Below are positions 36,424-44,747 of a DNA stretch of 64,000 nt, one piece after another (position 1 is the first letter of the stretch; every line of letters starts with the position of its first letter). The notes beneath the pieces were generated by a model. The model had not been told where the DNA came from. It saw only the letters and a list, made by a program, of their open reading frames with translations, and did no database searches. Made by a program: the position numbers and the translations under genes. The stretch comes from an uncultured Candidatus Entotheonella sp. (GTDB taxonomy: Bacteria; Tectomicrobia; Entotheonellia; Entotheonellales; Entotheonellaceae). Location of the stretch: the NCBI GenBank assembly GCA_958295825.1, contig OY282375.1:2031489-2095488 (forward strand), written 5' to 3'.

Positions 36424-37968
36424 TCAGCGCAGTTGTTCTTGCCGTCTATCCCGCAAAATAGCCTGGGCGCAATTGTGTCCGGGAGCCCCGGTGATTTCGC
36501 CGCCCGGGTGCGTCCCGGCGCCGCACAGATAGAGCTGAGCTATCGGCGCCCGATAGGCCACCCGGCGCGAGAACGCTTGGCTCGGCACCACGTCAATATG
36601 TCGGATGTTGCCGTCGGTCATGCCGATGGTGGTTTCGATATCCTCTGGGGTGCGAAGCGTCCAACTAATCAGGGTTTTCCGAAAGTTGGGCGCGTATTCA
36701 CACAGCGCGGAGATAATCGACTCGGCGACCCGCTCACGAGCCTCGTCCCACGATTCGCCCACCGGATGCCGCGGGTAGTACAGGGTCCAGCACGAGACGA
36801 CGTGTTGCCCCGACGGCGCCAGAGTGGCGTCCCAGATGGAGGGGATCTGCATGCGAATGAGGGGATGCGCGGCGGGCCGGCCTTGCTTGCAGGCGTCCCA
36901 GCTTGCCTGGAAGTATGCGACCGACGGGCAGATGCGCACGTAAGTCGTCAGCTTCGGGTCGTAACCGGCGCCCAAATGGCGTGAAAAGTCGGGCAGGTCA
37001 CTCAGCGCTGCCAGAAATTTGACGCAGTTGGCCCGCGTTCGCAGGTTGGTGATACGGCGCAGGAATCCGTCGTCGAGCGTTTGCGAGTCCACTAGGCTCA
37101 GGTAGGTGCGCTTGGGGTCGGCGTTCGAAACCACTACTGCGCTGCGGATTTCCTCGCCGCCGAACAGCCGAACGCCGCGTGCCTTGCCATCCTCAACCAA
37201 GACCTGTTCGACGCTCACCCCGGTGCGGATCTCGACGCCGCGCGCCTGCGCCGCGCTCGTCAGCGCTGCGGCCACGGCGTTCATGCCGCCTATGGGGATG
37301 CCAAAATATTCGGGTTTGTTGAACCGCCGCATCCACATGATGTAGGCGACGCTGAACACGCTGCCCGGCGCGCTCGGATCGCCCATGTCCTGTGCCTCGA
37401 CGAAGAACGCTTTCACCCGGTCGTCCTCGAAATACAGGTCAAGCAGGTCGCTAACGCCGACCGTCAGCATGGTTTCCCACACTTCCTCGTCAGGGGTGCC
37501 GCGCACGTCCGCCGTCACCTGCGCAAAGGTGGGCGGCTCGGTGAAGAAATAGCGGTACAGAATGCCGGCGGCGCGTTCCCAGAAGGCGTTCCACGCCGGG
37601 AAGGCCCTGGCGTCGCGCTCGGAGAGGCGCCGGATGCCGTCGTGCGTCTGGCGGTCGTCGTGCCAGGACATCAGGTACGAGCCGTCTGGGAAGGGCTGGA
37701 AGGCCATCGGGTCATAGCGATAGGTGGCGTAGCCGTGGCGGGGCAAGTCGAGTTCTTCGATCACCTTGCCCTGGAACATGTGGCAGACGTATGGACAATA
37801 CGGCACCGTGAAGCCGGGATGAATCGCTTCGCCGACAATGGCGCCGCCGGTGCGGTCGAGCCGCTCAAGCACCAGCACGGACAGTCCATCCTGTGCCAGA
37901 TAACTGGCGCATACCAGACCATTGTGCCCGGCGCCGATGACGATTGCGTCGTACTGGGTTTCCCCCAC
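36424..37968 (-). CDS. FAD-dependent NAD(P)-binding oxidoreductase, phytoene desaturase/PYROXD2-like
   Basis: A 514-residue flavoprotein. DAIVIGAGHNGLVCASYLAQ is the dinucleotide-binding fold, followed by VLVLERLDRTGGAIVGE. The middle has GIPIGGMNAVAAALTSAAQ and SAVVVSNADPKRTYLSLV; the end has YLCGAGTHPGGEITGAPG. These are marks of the carotenoid desaturase/PYROXD2 group. No carotenoid genes are nearby, so the natural substrate is open. The gene converges with ahcY and is divergent from the globin gene. Confidence 0.9.
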   Translation of the reverse strand: MGETQYDAIVIGAGHNGLVCASYLAQDGLSVLVLERLDRTGGAIVGEAIHPGFTVPYCPYVCHMFQGKVIEELDLPRHGYATYRYDPMAFQPFPDGSYLMSWHDDRQTHDGIRRLSERDARAFPAWNAFWERAAGILYRYFFTEPPTFAQVTADVRGTPDEEVWETMLTVGVSDLLDLYFEDDRVKAFFVEAQDMGDPSAPGSVFSVAYIMWMRRFNKPEYFGIPIGGMNAVAAALTSAAQARGVEIRTGVSVEQVLVEDGKARGVRLFGGEEIRSAVVVSNADPKRTYLSLVDSQTLDDGFLRRITNLRTRANCVKFLAALSDLPDFSRHLGAGYDPKLTTYVRICPSVAYFQASWDACKQGRPAAHPLIRMQIPSIWDATLAPSGQHVVSCWTLYYPRHPVGESWDEARERVAESIISALCEYAPNFRKTLISWTLRTPEDIETTIGMTDGNIRHIDVVPSQAFSRRVAYRAPIAQLYLCGAGTHPGGEITGAPGHNCAQAILRDRRQEQLR

Positions 37969-38107
37969 GTCCTGCCCTCCCCGTCCGTATCTATGTCATC
38001 CCGCCGCGTCGGGGTTGACACCGCCGGGCAATATTTCTACGCTCAACTCGTCGAACGACGACCGATGTGGTTCGCCCTCAGATTTCCTCTAAGGCAGACG
38101 ACACCCG

Positions 38108-38524
38108 ATGAATCCGTTCAACTTGCCGGTACGGGAAGCTTCCTCTCTGGACGTGATCTACGCCACCATTGGGGAGGAAGGCATCACCCGCATCACCGAA
38201 TCATTCTATCAGCAAGTCGCCACCGACGACCTGCTCGCCCCGATGTATCCCAAGGACGACCTGCAGGGCTCGGAGCAACGCCTGCGCGATTTCCTCGTTT
38301 ATCGTTTCGGCGGTCCGCAGCGCTATATCGAGACACGCGGCCACCCGCGCCTGCGCCTGCGGCACGCACCCTTTCCGGTCGACCAACACGCCCGCGACCG
38401 CTGGATTTCGCTCATGGACAACGCCCTGCAAGCCGCGGCGCTGCCCGCCGACATTACCGCCACGCTGCAAGACTTCTTCCGCCACGTCGCCACGTTCCTG
38501 ATCAACCGAGATGCCGGCCCCTGA
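38108..38524 (+). CDS. glbO: Truncated hemoglobin, group II
   Basis: A 138-residue 2-over-2 globin. ITESFYQQVATDDLLAPMYP is the A/B helix region; RLRDFLVYRFGGPQRYIETR then RGHPRLRLRHAPFPVD carries the proximal His (F8) in LRLRHAPFPV; RDRWISLMDNAL contains the conserved Trp G8. These point to group II (TrHbO). Such globins bind O2 or NO and are linked to oxidative or nitrosative stress. It is followed by TenA after 39 bases, likely in one unit. Confidence 0.92.
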   Translation: MNPFNLPVREASSLDVIYATIGEEGITRITESFYQQVATDDLLAPMYPKDDLQGSEQRLRDFLVYRFGGPQRYIETRGHPRLRLRHAPFPVDQHARDRWISLMDNALQAAALPADITATLQDFFRHVATFLINRDAGP

Positions 38525-38563
38525 GCACGAGCCATTGCGTACACCCTACAAGAAGGAAGCACC

Positions 38564-39232
38564 ATGCGGTTTTCCAAATACTTGCGCCAACAAGCAGACC
38601 CCATATTCGAGGCCATTTTCGCCCACCCGTTTGTTCGCGGCATCGCCAACGGCGATCTCACCAGCGAGCAGCTTGCCCATTACGTGAAGCAGGATTTTCA
38701 ATACCTCAACGTCTTCTGTCAAATATACGGGCTGGCCATCGCCAAATCCTCGAGGCGCGAGGACATGGCCTTTTTTCACCAGCGCATGACGTTCATCCTG
38801 CACAGCGAAACGCACCCGCACCACAATTTTGCCGACGTCGCCGGCTACAAGCTGGAGGATCTTGAACACGCCGACCTGCTGCCCACGTCGCGCAATTACA
38901 CGCGCCACATGCTGCACGTGGCCTACAGCGGCACGCTGGGAGAGCTTCTCGCCGTCCTGCTGCCCTGTCCGCTCACTTACTGGGAGATCGGCCTCAAGCT
39001 GCAACAGGAAGTGAAGCCGGACGACAGCCACCCGTTCAAGCCATGGATCGATTTTTACGCCGCGCACGCCAGCGAGGAGATCAGCGAGTTGTTCCTGGGA
39101 CGGCTGGACGCTTACGCCGCGCAAGCCCACGAGGCGGAAAAAACGCGCATGGCGGATCATTTCCTCACCAGTTGCCGGATGGAATACATGTTCTGGGACA
39201 TGGCCTATAATCTCGAATCCTGGCCGGTGTGA
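38564..39232 (+). CDS. tenA: TenA-family aminopyrimidine aminohydrolase
   Basis: A 222-residue all-helical enzyme of thiamin salvage that hydrolyses amino-aminomethyl-methylpyrimidine from degraded thiamin. YVKQDFQYLNVFCQIYGLAI is the conserved N-terminal region, C135 in LLPCPLTYWEIG is the catalytic Cys at the same residue number as in B. subtilis TenA, and FYAAHASEEISELF and MEYMFWDMAY close the fold. No thi genes or TPP riboswitch are seen here. Its stop overlaps the start of an upstream extension of the response-regulator frame. Confidence 0.92.
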   Translation: MRFSKYLRQQADPIFEAIFAHPFVRGIANGDLTSEQLAHYVKQDFQYLNVFCQIYGLAIAKSSRREDMAFFHQRMTFILHSETHPHHNFADVAGYKLEDLEHADLLPTSRNYTRHMLHVAYSGTLGELLAVLLPCPLTYWEIGLKLQQEVKPDDSHPFKPWIDFYAAHASEEISELFLGRLDAYAAQAHEAEKTRMADHFLTSCRMEYMFWDMAYNLESWPV

Positions 39233-39282
39233 CGGCCCGCCCATCCTGGCCAGACGCGCTTACCTCCACTTGGGACCCCAGC

Positions 39283-39954
39283 ATGCGGCTTCTGGTGATC
39301 GAAGACGAACAGAAGGTGGCCAACTTCATCAAACAGGGCCTGGAAGAGGAAGGCTACGCGGTGGACCACGCCGCCGACGGCGCCAGTGGCTTGCAGATGG
39401 CGCTGGAGGGGTTGCACGACGTCATCGTGTTGGACGTCATGCTGCCGAAGCTCGATGGCCTGAGCGTTCTGCAACAGTTGCGGCAGGAAACCATCACCAC
39501 GCCGGTGCTGCTGCTGACCGTGCGCGCCACCATCGAGGACAAGGTCTTAGGGCTCGACGCCGGCGCCGACGACTACCTGACCAAGCCGTTCGCCTTCGAG
39601 GAGTTCGTTGCCCGCGTGCGGGCCCTGCTGCGGCGCCGGGCTGAAACCGCGCCGCCCGTCCTGCGGGTCGCCGACTTGACGCTCGACCCCGCGCGCCGCG
39701 TGGTGTCGCGGGGCGACCAGAAGATCGAGCTGACCCCTCGCGAGTTCGCCCTGCTCGACTATTTCATGCGCAACCCTGATCGGGTGCTCACCCGCACCAT
39801 GATCGCCAACCGCGTGTGGGATTATTCCTTCGACGCTGCCACCAACGTCATCGACGTCTACGTCAATTATCTGCGCAAGAAGATCGACACCGGGCACGAA
39901 CCCAAACTGCTCCACACCGTGCGGGGCGTGGGCTACGTCCTGAAAGTGCCCTGA
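39283..39954 (+). CDS. OmpR/PhoB-family response regulator
   Basis: A 223-residue regulator. The receiver domain (1-120) has acidic MRLLVIEDE, phosphoacceptor D51 in VIVLDVMLPKLDG and LTVRATIEDKVLGLDAGADD. The winged-helix DNA-binding domain follows (LTPREFALLDYFMRNPDRVL, TNVIDVYVNYLRKKID). It looks most like the CusR/CopR metal-response type. The ATG at 39283 is chosen because receiver domains begin there; the frame upstream is not receiver sequence. It is 3 bases from the kinase gene. Confidence 0.93.
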   Translation: MRLLVIEDEQKVANFIKQGLEEEGYAVDHAADGASGLQMALEGLHDVIVLDVMLPKLDGLSVLQQLRQETITTPVLLLTVRATIEDKVLGLDAGADDYLTKPFAFEEFVARVRALLRRRAETAPPVLRVADLTLDPARRVVSRGDQKIELTPREFALLDYFMRNPDRVLTRTMIANRVWDYSFDAATNVIDVYVNYLRKKIDTGHEPKLLHTVRGVGYVLKVP

Positions 39955-39957
39955 GCC

Positions 39958-41364
39958 ATGCCGGCCCTCTCCATTCGCGCCCGCCTCACTTTGTGGTATT
40001 CCGCCCTGCTCACCGTCACCGTGCTCATCCTGGCCGGCGCAGCGTACGCCCTGCTCTGGTACGGCAGCATGCAGGACATGGACGGCGCCCTGCAAAGCGT
40101 GGCGCGGGCGCTGGAGCAACAAGCGCCACGGCGCGGCAGCCCGTTCGTACCTGCGGACGTCGACGCGCTGTTCCGGCGTTTTTTCGGCTTTTCGCCCTGG
40201 GACCGCTACGTGCAGCGTCGCGATCTGCTGAGCCCTCCTGAGCCGCGTCGGCGGCGAGCGCCTTCGGGCACGCTGCCGCTCAGCGCCGAAGCGAGGCGCA
40301 ATGCCGCCGCCGGGCGCGAGACGTACGAGACCGTGGAAGGCTTGGGGGACTATCCGGTACGGGTGCTCACCAAACCGGTGCTTGCCGGAGGAAGGATACG
40401 AAACGTCATCCAGGTGGGCATGTCGCAGGAGAATCTGTACGCCACCCGGCGCCGATTCCTTTGGGTCATGGCGGCGGTGCTGCCGTTCGGCCTGCTGCTG
40501 GCGGCCGGGGGCGGTTGGGCGCTGGCGCGGCGGGCGCTCGCCCCGGTTGAACACATGGTGGAAGCGGCGCGGCGCATTGGTGCCGAGCATCTGGCCGAGC
40601 GCCTTGAGGAAAGCGGCAACGGCGATGAGCTGGACCGCCTTTCCGGCGTGCTGAACGCCATGCTCGAACGTCTCGATCTATCGTTTCGCCAGATGCGGCA
40701 GTTCAGCGCCGACGCCTCCCACGAATTGCAAACGCCCCTGACCATTCTGCAGGGCGAGTTGGAGGTGGCCCTGCGCAGCCCGCGCACCCCGGAGGCGTAT
40801 CGGAAGGTGATCAAGAGCGGCTTGCAAGAGATCGAGCGCATGGCCGTTTTGGTGGAGGGCCTGTTACTGTTGGCGCGGGCCGATGCCGGTATGCTGCGGC
40901 TGGACCTGAAGCCGATGGACGCGGCGCAGTTGCTCGCCGAGGTGTACGAACGCACGCAGATTCTGGCGCAATCGCGCTCGATTACCCTCGACCTCGAAGC
41001 CCTTGAGCCGCACATTGTTTTTGGCGACCGCGAGCGGCTGCGGCGCGTACTGTTGAACCTTGTGGATAACGGCGTCAAATACACCCCCGCCGGGGGCCGC
41101 ATCACGTTGTCGCTGCAGCGGCGCGACGGGTATGTCTGCCTGTCGGTGCGCGATACCGGCATCGGCCTGTCAGGCGCCGAGCAGGAACATATTTTCCAAC
41201 GCTTCCACCGCGCCGGTTCGGCCCGCGACCACGGCGCGCAAGGCTCCGGGCTAGGCCTGTGCATTGCCCGCTCCATCGTCGAGGCGCACGGCGGCGCGCT
41301 GCAGGTCGCCAGCCGTCGCGGCGAGGGCAGCACCTTCACGGTGTGCCTGCCGCAAGCGGCCTGA
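39958..41364 (+). CDS. Sensor histidine kinase (Cus/Cop-type)
   Basis: A 468-residue inner-membrane kinase. Membrane helix 1 is about residues 13-33 and helix 2 about 169-189, with a periplasmic sensor domain of about 130 residues rich in Arg and Pro (PPEPRRRRAPSGT). HAMP follows, then the H-box with phospho-His H255 in FSADASHELQTPLT, the N box LNLVDNGVKYTP, and GSGLGLCIARSIVEAHGG for ATP. It is translationally close to its regulator (3 bases apart) and lies just upstream of degP. Confidence 0.92.
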   Translation: MPALSIRARLTLWYSALLTVTVLILAGAAYALLWYGSMQDMDGALQSVARALEQQAPRRGSPFVPADVDALFRRFFGFSPWDRYVQRRDLLSPPEPRRRRAPSGTLPLSAEARRNAAAGRETYETVEGLGDYPVRVLTKPVLAGGRIRNVIQVGMSQENLYATRRRFLWVMAAVLPFGLLLAAGGGWALARRALAPVEHMVEAARRIGAEHLAERLEESGNGDELDRLSGVLNAMLERLDLSFRQMRQFSADASHELQTPLTILQGELEVALRSPRTPEAYRKVIKSGLQEIERMAVLVEGLLLLARADAGMLRLDLKPMDAAQLLAEVYERTQILAQSRSITLDLEALEPHIVFGDRERLRRVLLNLVDNGVKYTPAGGRITLSLQRRDGYVCLSVRDTGIGLSGAEQEHIFQRFHRAGSARDHGAQGSGLGLCIARSIVEAHGGALQVASRRGEGSTFTVCLPQAA

Positions 41365-41403
41365 CAACCCCGCTCGGCGTTTCATGAGAAATTTCTAAGC
41401 GTT

Positions 41404-41433
41404 CTCTCATTCACTTCTTAATACCCTCTCATT
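41404..41433. promoter_or_regulatory. Direct-repeat operator candidate upstream of degP
   Basis: CTCTCATT occurs at 41404-41411 and again at 41426-41433, 22 bases apart, i.e. two helical turns on the same DNA face. It lies in the 181-base gap between the kinase stop and degP. OmpR-family regulators bind such spaced direct repeats, so this may be the site of the neighbouring regulator controlling degP. This is an inference from spacing only. Confidence 0.4.
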
Positions 41434-41545
41434 TGGCTTTCACCCTGCCGTGTCATATTCCCTCCGTAAGCAGTAGAACCGGCACGCCGCGCCAAGGTAT
41501 GGATGGCAGGCGGCCATATCCAACGCTTTATCAACGGAGGTTGAC

Positions 41546-43048
41546 ATGTCATACGGAGCCTTTTTGAACAAACGATTGGGGATTGGTGTCCTGGCCACGG
41601 TGCTAGCGGTCTGTTTTCTGGGCGGCCTCGTGATTGCCAAGGAGATGCGTAATATTCCCGCCGCCGGCGAAACCGCTGCACCGGCCATGCCGGCCGTCCA
41701 GGCAGTTCCCGATTCCTTTGCCGACCTGGCGAGCAAATTGGCGCCAAGCGTGGTCAACATCAAGGTCACCAAGTCGGTGACCGGGGTTTCCTGGCACCTG
41801 CCCGAGGGGTTTGAGGGCGGCCCGTTCGGGGATTTCTACCGGCGTTTCTTCCGAGGTATGCCGCACCGGCGGCACGGCCAGCAACGGCACGATCACCAGC
41901 GACACGGTCATTTTCGGCAGCACGGCAATGGATCGGGCGTCATCATCAGCGCCGCGGGGCAGATTCTCACCAATCACCACGTTGTCCAGCACGCTGAGGA
42001 AGTCAGGGTGACGCTGGCCGATGGGCGCGAGTACGAAGCGCGCGTCGTGGGGCGCGATCCTAAGACCGATCTGGCGGTGCTGCAGGTGGACGCAGGCGAG
42101 CCGCTGCCGGTGGCGACGCTGGGTAGTTCCGACACCCTGCGGGTGGGCGATTGGGTCATGGCCATCGGCAATCCGTTTGGCCTGAGCCATACGGTGACGG
42201 CGGGCATCGTGAGCGGCAAGGGACGCATCATTGGCGCCGGTCCGTATGACGACTTCATCCAGACCGACGCTTCGATCAACCCCGGCAACTCCGGAGGGCC
42301 GCTGTTCAATATGCGCGGCGACGTAGTCGGCATCAACACGGCCATGGTGCCGCATGGACGCGGCATCGGCTTTGCCATCCCCATCGACACCGCCAAGCCG
42401 TTGATTCCGCAGATGGTGGCGACCGGCGGCGTGACGCGCGGCTATCTCGGCGTCTCCATCCAGTCCATCACCCCGGATTTGGCGGCGGCCCTGAAGCTCG
42501 ACGGAACCCAGGGCGCCCTGGTTAGCGAGGTGATGCCCGACAGCCCGGCGTCGCGGGCGGGCTTGCAGACCGGCGACGTGATCACGGCGTTTGCTGGCAA
42601 GCCGGTTGCCAGCTCGCAGGACCTGCCGGGCAGGGTCGCCGCAACCCCGGTCGGCCAGGAGATGACCGTCACCGTGCAGCGACAGGGCGCGTCGCTTGAG
42701 CTCACGGTGACCGTTGGCAAGATGCACACTGAAACGGCCCAGGCCACCGGCAGCCCGGAATCCGACAGCGGTAACCTCGGCCTTTACCTGCGCGACCGGC
42801 AAGCCGACTCCCGCGGCGGCGATGACGCGCCGCCGGCTGATGGTGTCCTGGTGACCCGCGTGCAGCCCGGCAGCCCCGCTGCCGCGTCCGGTATTCGCGG
42901 TGGCGACGTCATCCTGCAAGTGGCCCAGCAGCCCGTCGACTCTATTGCCGACGTGCAACAGGCACTGGCCGAGGCGGACGAGGCATCCCCTCTCTTGATG
43001 CTCATCAAACGTGGCGAGGGCAGCTTCTACGTCGTGCTCAAAGCGTAG
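41546..43048 (+). CDS. DegP/HtrA-type periplasmic serine protease
   Basis: A 500-residue protease-chaperone. An N-terminal membrane segment (GIGVLATVLAVCFLGGLVIA) exports it. The triad is H145 (ILTNHHVVQH), D175 (DPKTDLAVLQ) and S249 (INPGNSGGPLF), followed by two PDZ domains from about 290 and 410 to the end. The LA-loop region at 107-126 is strongly His/Arg-rich (HRRHGQQRHDHQRHGHFRQH), which is unusual and could bind metal. CAACGGAGG lies 6 bases before ATG 41546. With the two-component genes upstream it suggests envelope-stress control. Confidence 0.95.
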   Translation: MSYGAFLNKRLGIGVLATVLAVCFLGGLVIAKEMRNIPAAGETAAPAMPAVQAVPDSFADLASKLAPSVVNIKVTKSVTGVSWHLPEGFEGGPFGDFYRRFFRGMPHRRHGQQRHDHQRHGHFRQHGNGSGVIISAAGQILTNHHVVQHAEEVRVTLADGREYEARVVGRDPKTDLAVLQVDAGEPLPVATLGSSDTLRVGDWVMAIGNPFGLSHTVTAGIVSGKGRIIGAGPYDDFIQTDASINPGNSGGPLFNMRGDVVGINTAMVPHGRGIGFAIPIDTAKPLIPQMVATGGVTRGYLGVSIQSITPDLAAALKLDGTQGALVSEVMPDSPASRAGLQTGDVITAFAGKPVASSQDLPGRVAATPVGQEMTVTVQRQGASLELTVTVGKMHTETAQATGSPESDSGNLGLYLRDRQADSRGGDDAPPADGVLVTRVQPGSPAAASGIRGGDVILQVAQQPVDSIADVQQALAEADEASPLLMLIKRGEGSFYVVLKA

Positions 43049-43058
43049 CGGTCGTTGG

Positions 43059-43119
43059 CCCCCCTCCCTGCCCTTCCCGTTTCCTCCCTCCTCCGCGGGA
43101 AGGGTCAGGGAGAGGGGGG
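43059..43119. repeat. Long GC palindrome after degP
   Basis: Arms CCCCCCTCCCTGCCCTTCCC (43059 on) and CGGGAAGGGTCAGGGAGAGG (43096 on) pair over about 20 bases with two small bulges around a 16-base loop. There is no T tract after it, so it is more like a dispersed palindromic (REP-like) element than a simple terminator, though it may still stall transcription after degP. Confidence 0.6.
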
Positions 43120-43239
43120 AACTCCACAGGACCCGCCACCCAGCTTTTGCAACCCTTCCCCCAGACCTGCCATACTGCGGTCGTATAACGTCTCTCCAGG
43201 AAAACGACCGCATCCCGCCTTTGTAACGGAGCCCCGAAC

Positions 43240-43725
43240 ATGACATCCAAGAAAACGCTCTATCTTGCGAATCCCTACGGCTTCTCGTCCCAGCAGCGCG
43301 AGGGACCCCTGGCGGCACTCGTGACGGCGCTGGAAGCGCTGGGTGCCGAGGTGTGGGAGCCGTTTGCCCGGAACAACCAGATCGACCGCGCCAGCTCCGG
43401 CTGGGCCTACCGCATCGGCCAAGCCGACCTGTGCGACGTGCGCGACGCCGACGGGCTGTTCGCAGTGGTCAACGGCTGTCCCCCGGACGAAGGCGTCATG
43501 GTGGAACTGGGTATGGCCATCGCCTGGGAAAAACCGGTGTTTCTCTTTCGGGACGATTTCCGCCGTTGCACCGACAGCGAGACGTATCCCCTCAATCTGA
43601 TGCTCTTCACCGGCCTCCCACAAACCGGTTGGGAAGCCTGCTGGTATGCCTCAATCGACGAGATCGCCGACCCCGACAAAACCCTCGCGCGCTGGCTGCG
43701 GAATGGCGTGAGGAATCCACGATGA
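43240..43725 (+). CDS. Nucleoside 2-deoxyribosyltransferase-like protein
   Basis: A 161-residue Rossmann-like protein. LYLANPYGFSSQQREGPLAA at the start, WEPFARNNQID, the conserved D in DLCDVRDADGLFAVVNGCPP, and DEGVMVELGMAIAWEKPVFL with the nucleophile Glu fit the deoxyribosyltransferase family, which swaps nucleobases on deoxynucleosides. Activity is plausible but relatives differ widely. Its TGA overlaps the next ATG (ATGA), so it is coupled to the zinc-finger gene after it. Confidence 0.85.
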   Translation: MTSKKTLYLANPYGFSSQQREGPLAALVTALEALGAEVWEPFARNNQIDRASSGWAYRIGQADLCDVRDADGLFAVVNGCPPDEGVMVELGMAIAWEKPVFLFRDDFRRCTDSETYPLNLMLFTGLPQTGWEACWYASIDEIADPDKTLARWLRNGVRNPR

Positions 43726-43931
43726 ACAGCATCCGCTGTTGGGGGATGCAGCGTTCGCAAGCGCCCTTTCCCGGCGATCGAAACGGCTATCACTTGCTGT
43801 TCGATACAGTCCCGGCCTGGGTTTGTGACCAATGCGGTGAGGCGTACTTCGAGAAGCGCGAAGAGGAATGAAAGCAAAGCGCCATCAAGGCGCTCGACCA
43901 GCTGGCTCGGCAGCTTGCCGCGGGTGTCTGA
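43722..43931 (+). pseudogene. YgiT/MqsA-type zinc-finger gene, degenerate
   Basis: From ATG 43722 the frame gives GYHLLFDTVPAWVCDQCGEA and YFEKREEE, typical of YgiT-type antitoxin-like zinc fingers. The first CxxC is not kept: IRCWGMQRSQA has only one Cys. A TGA at 43869 ends the frame, but the same frame continues as KQSAIKALDQLARQLAAGV to a second TGA at 43931, which is what the family C-terminus should look like. The gene therefore seems damaged at both ends. No MqsR-like toxin is adjacent. Confidence 0.65.
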
Positions 43932-44054
43932 GACTCGAGGTTGTCAATCTCCGTCCGCTGTATAACATGCTGAAGATTGTTAAATCTGGAGGAAAGGGAA
44001 TTACATACATTTGGTAACTGTTCACTAAGGCATACCGTTTTGCTTCGGCGTCAG

Positions 44055-44276
44055 GGCCGCCTCGGTAAGGCAACGTACCCTGCCACCAAGATGTTGACCG
44101 CAGCGTTGACGTTGCTCAAGCGAGACGCCATACGTCGGGCAATCGTACCGTTCTGGCTTCCCCGGACGCCACAGCGCGAAGTCCGTCGACGCGTAGCGGG
44201 GGCAGCTTCCAACGAACCGACGACCGCCCATGTTGCCTTGTACGTTGGTAAATGTTATATAGTGGGTATCCGACAC
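44055..44276 (-). pseudogene. TnpB (IS200/IS605-type) C-terminal remnant
   Basis: On the minus strand one frame has YDCPTYGVSLE and, after a one- or two-base slip, the next has NVNAAVNILVAGYVALPRR. CPxCG...RDxNAAxNIL is the zinc-ribbon and RuvC-III end of TnpB, so this is a decayed RNA-guided nuclease gene of an IS605-type element. Only the tail remains, in the gap before the giant repeat gene. The rest of 43932-44437 shows no intact gene. Confidence 0.6.
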
Positions 44277-44489
44277 ACTCCCGCTGCCCCCTTTACCGTG
44301 AATCCACCACCGCCAGACGTTGCAAGTGAACTAGAGACGCATGTTGCAGGCAAGGCTCTTGACACCTGTTCGCCCCTCCCCCCCGTACGAGCCCGATAGC
44401 TGGGTCCTCCAATGTCCCGACTCCCGACCATGTCGTTATGCTGCGCCTCGAATCGGGTGTCTCACCGCGTTTGATCATCGGTGCTCCTA

Positions 44490-44747
44490 CGCCGACGACT
44501 GAGGACTTCCCAACGACGGTAAATCAAGCAAACGCGCCCGCCCGTCGCCATTTTGCCGAGTATCTCGCCAGTTTGATGGTGGCGGAGCGCAAAAACATAA
44601 GTGTCATCAATCGACAATCGCCGACGACTGAGGACTTCCCAACGATGATGAATCAAGCAAACGCGCCCGCCCGTCGCCATTTTGCCGAGTATCTCGCCAG
44701 TTTGATGGTGGCGGAGCGCAAAAACATAAGTGTCATCAATCGACAAT
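44490..44747 (+). repeat. 129-bp direct duplication at the start of the giant gene
   Basis: Bases 44490-44618 are repeated at 44619-44747 with period 129, exactly 43 codons, so the reading frame is kept. The unit encodes SPTTEDFPTMMNQANAPARR, then HFAEYLASLMVAERKNISVI and NRQ. The second copy has ATGATG at its start; the first has ACGGTA there. The unit covers the probable translation start and the n-region before the signal peptide. Confidence 0.9.

Noticed and set aside
43869..43871. In-frame TGA of the YgiT-type gene as a second selenocysteine codon
   Set aside because: It follows Glu-Glu-Glu and precedes Lys, not a redox Cys position, and the first CxxC of the same gene is also damaged. 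Decay is the better reading.
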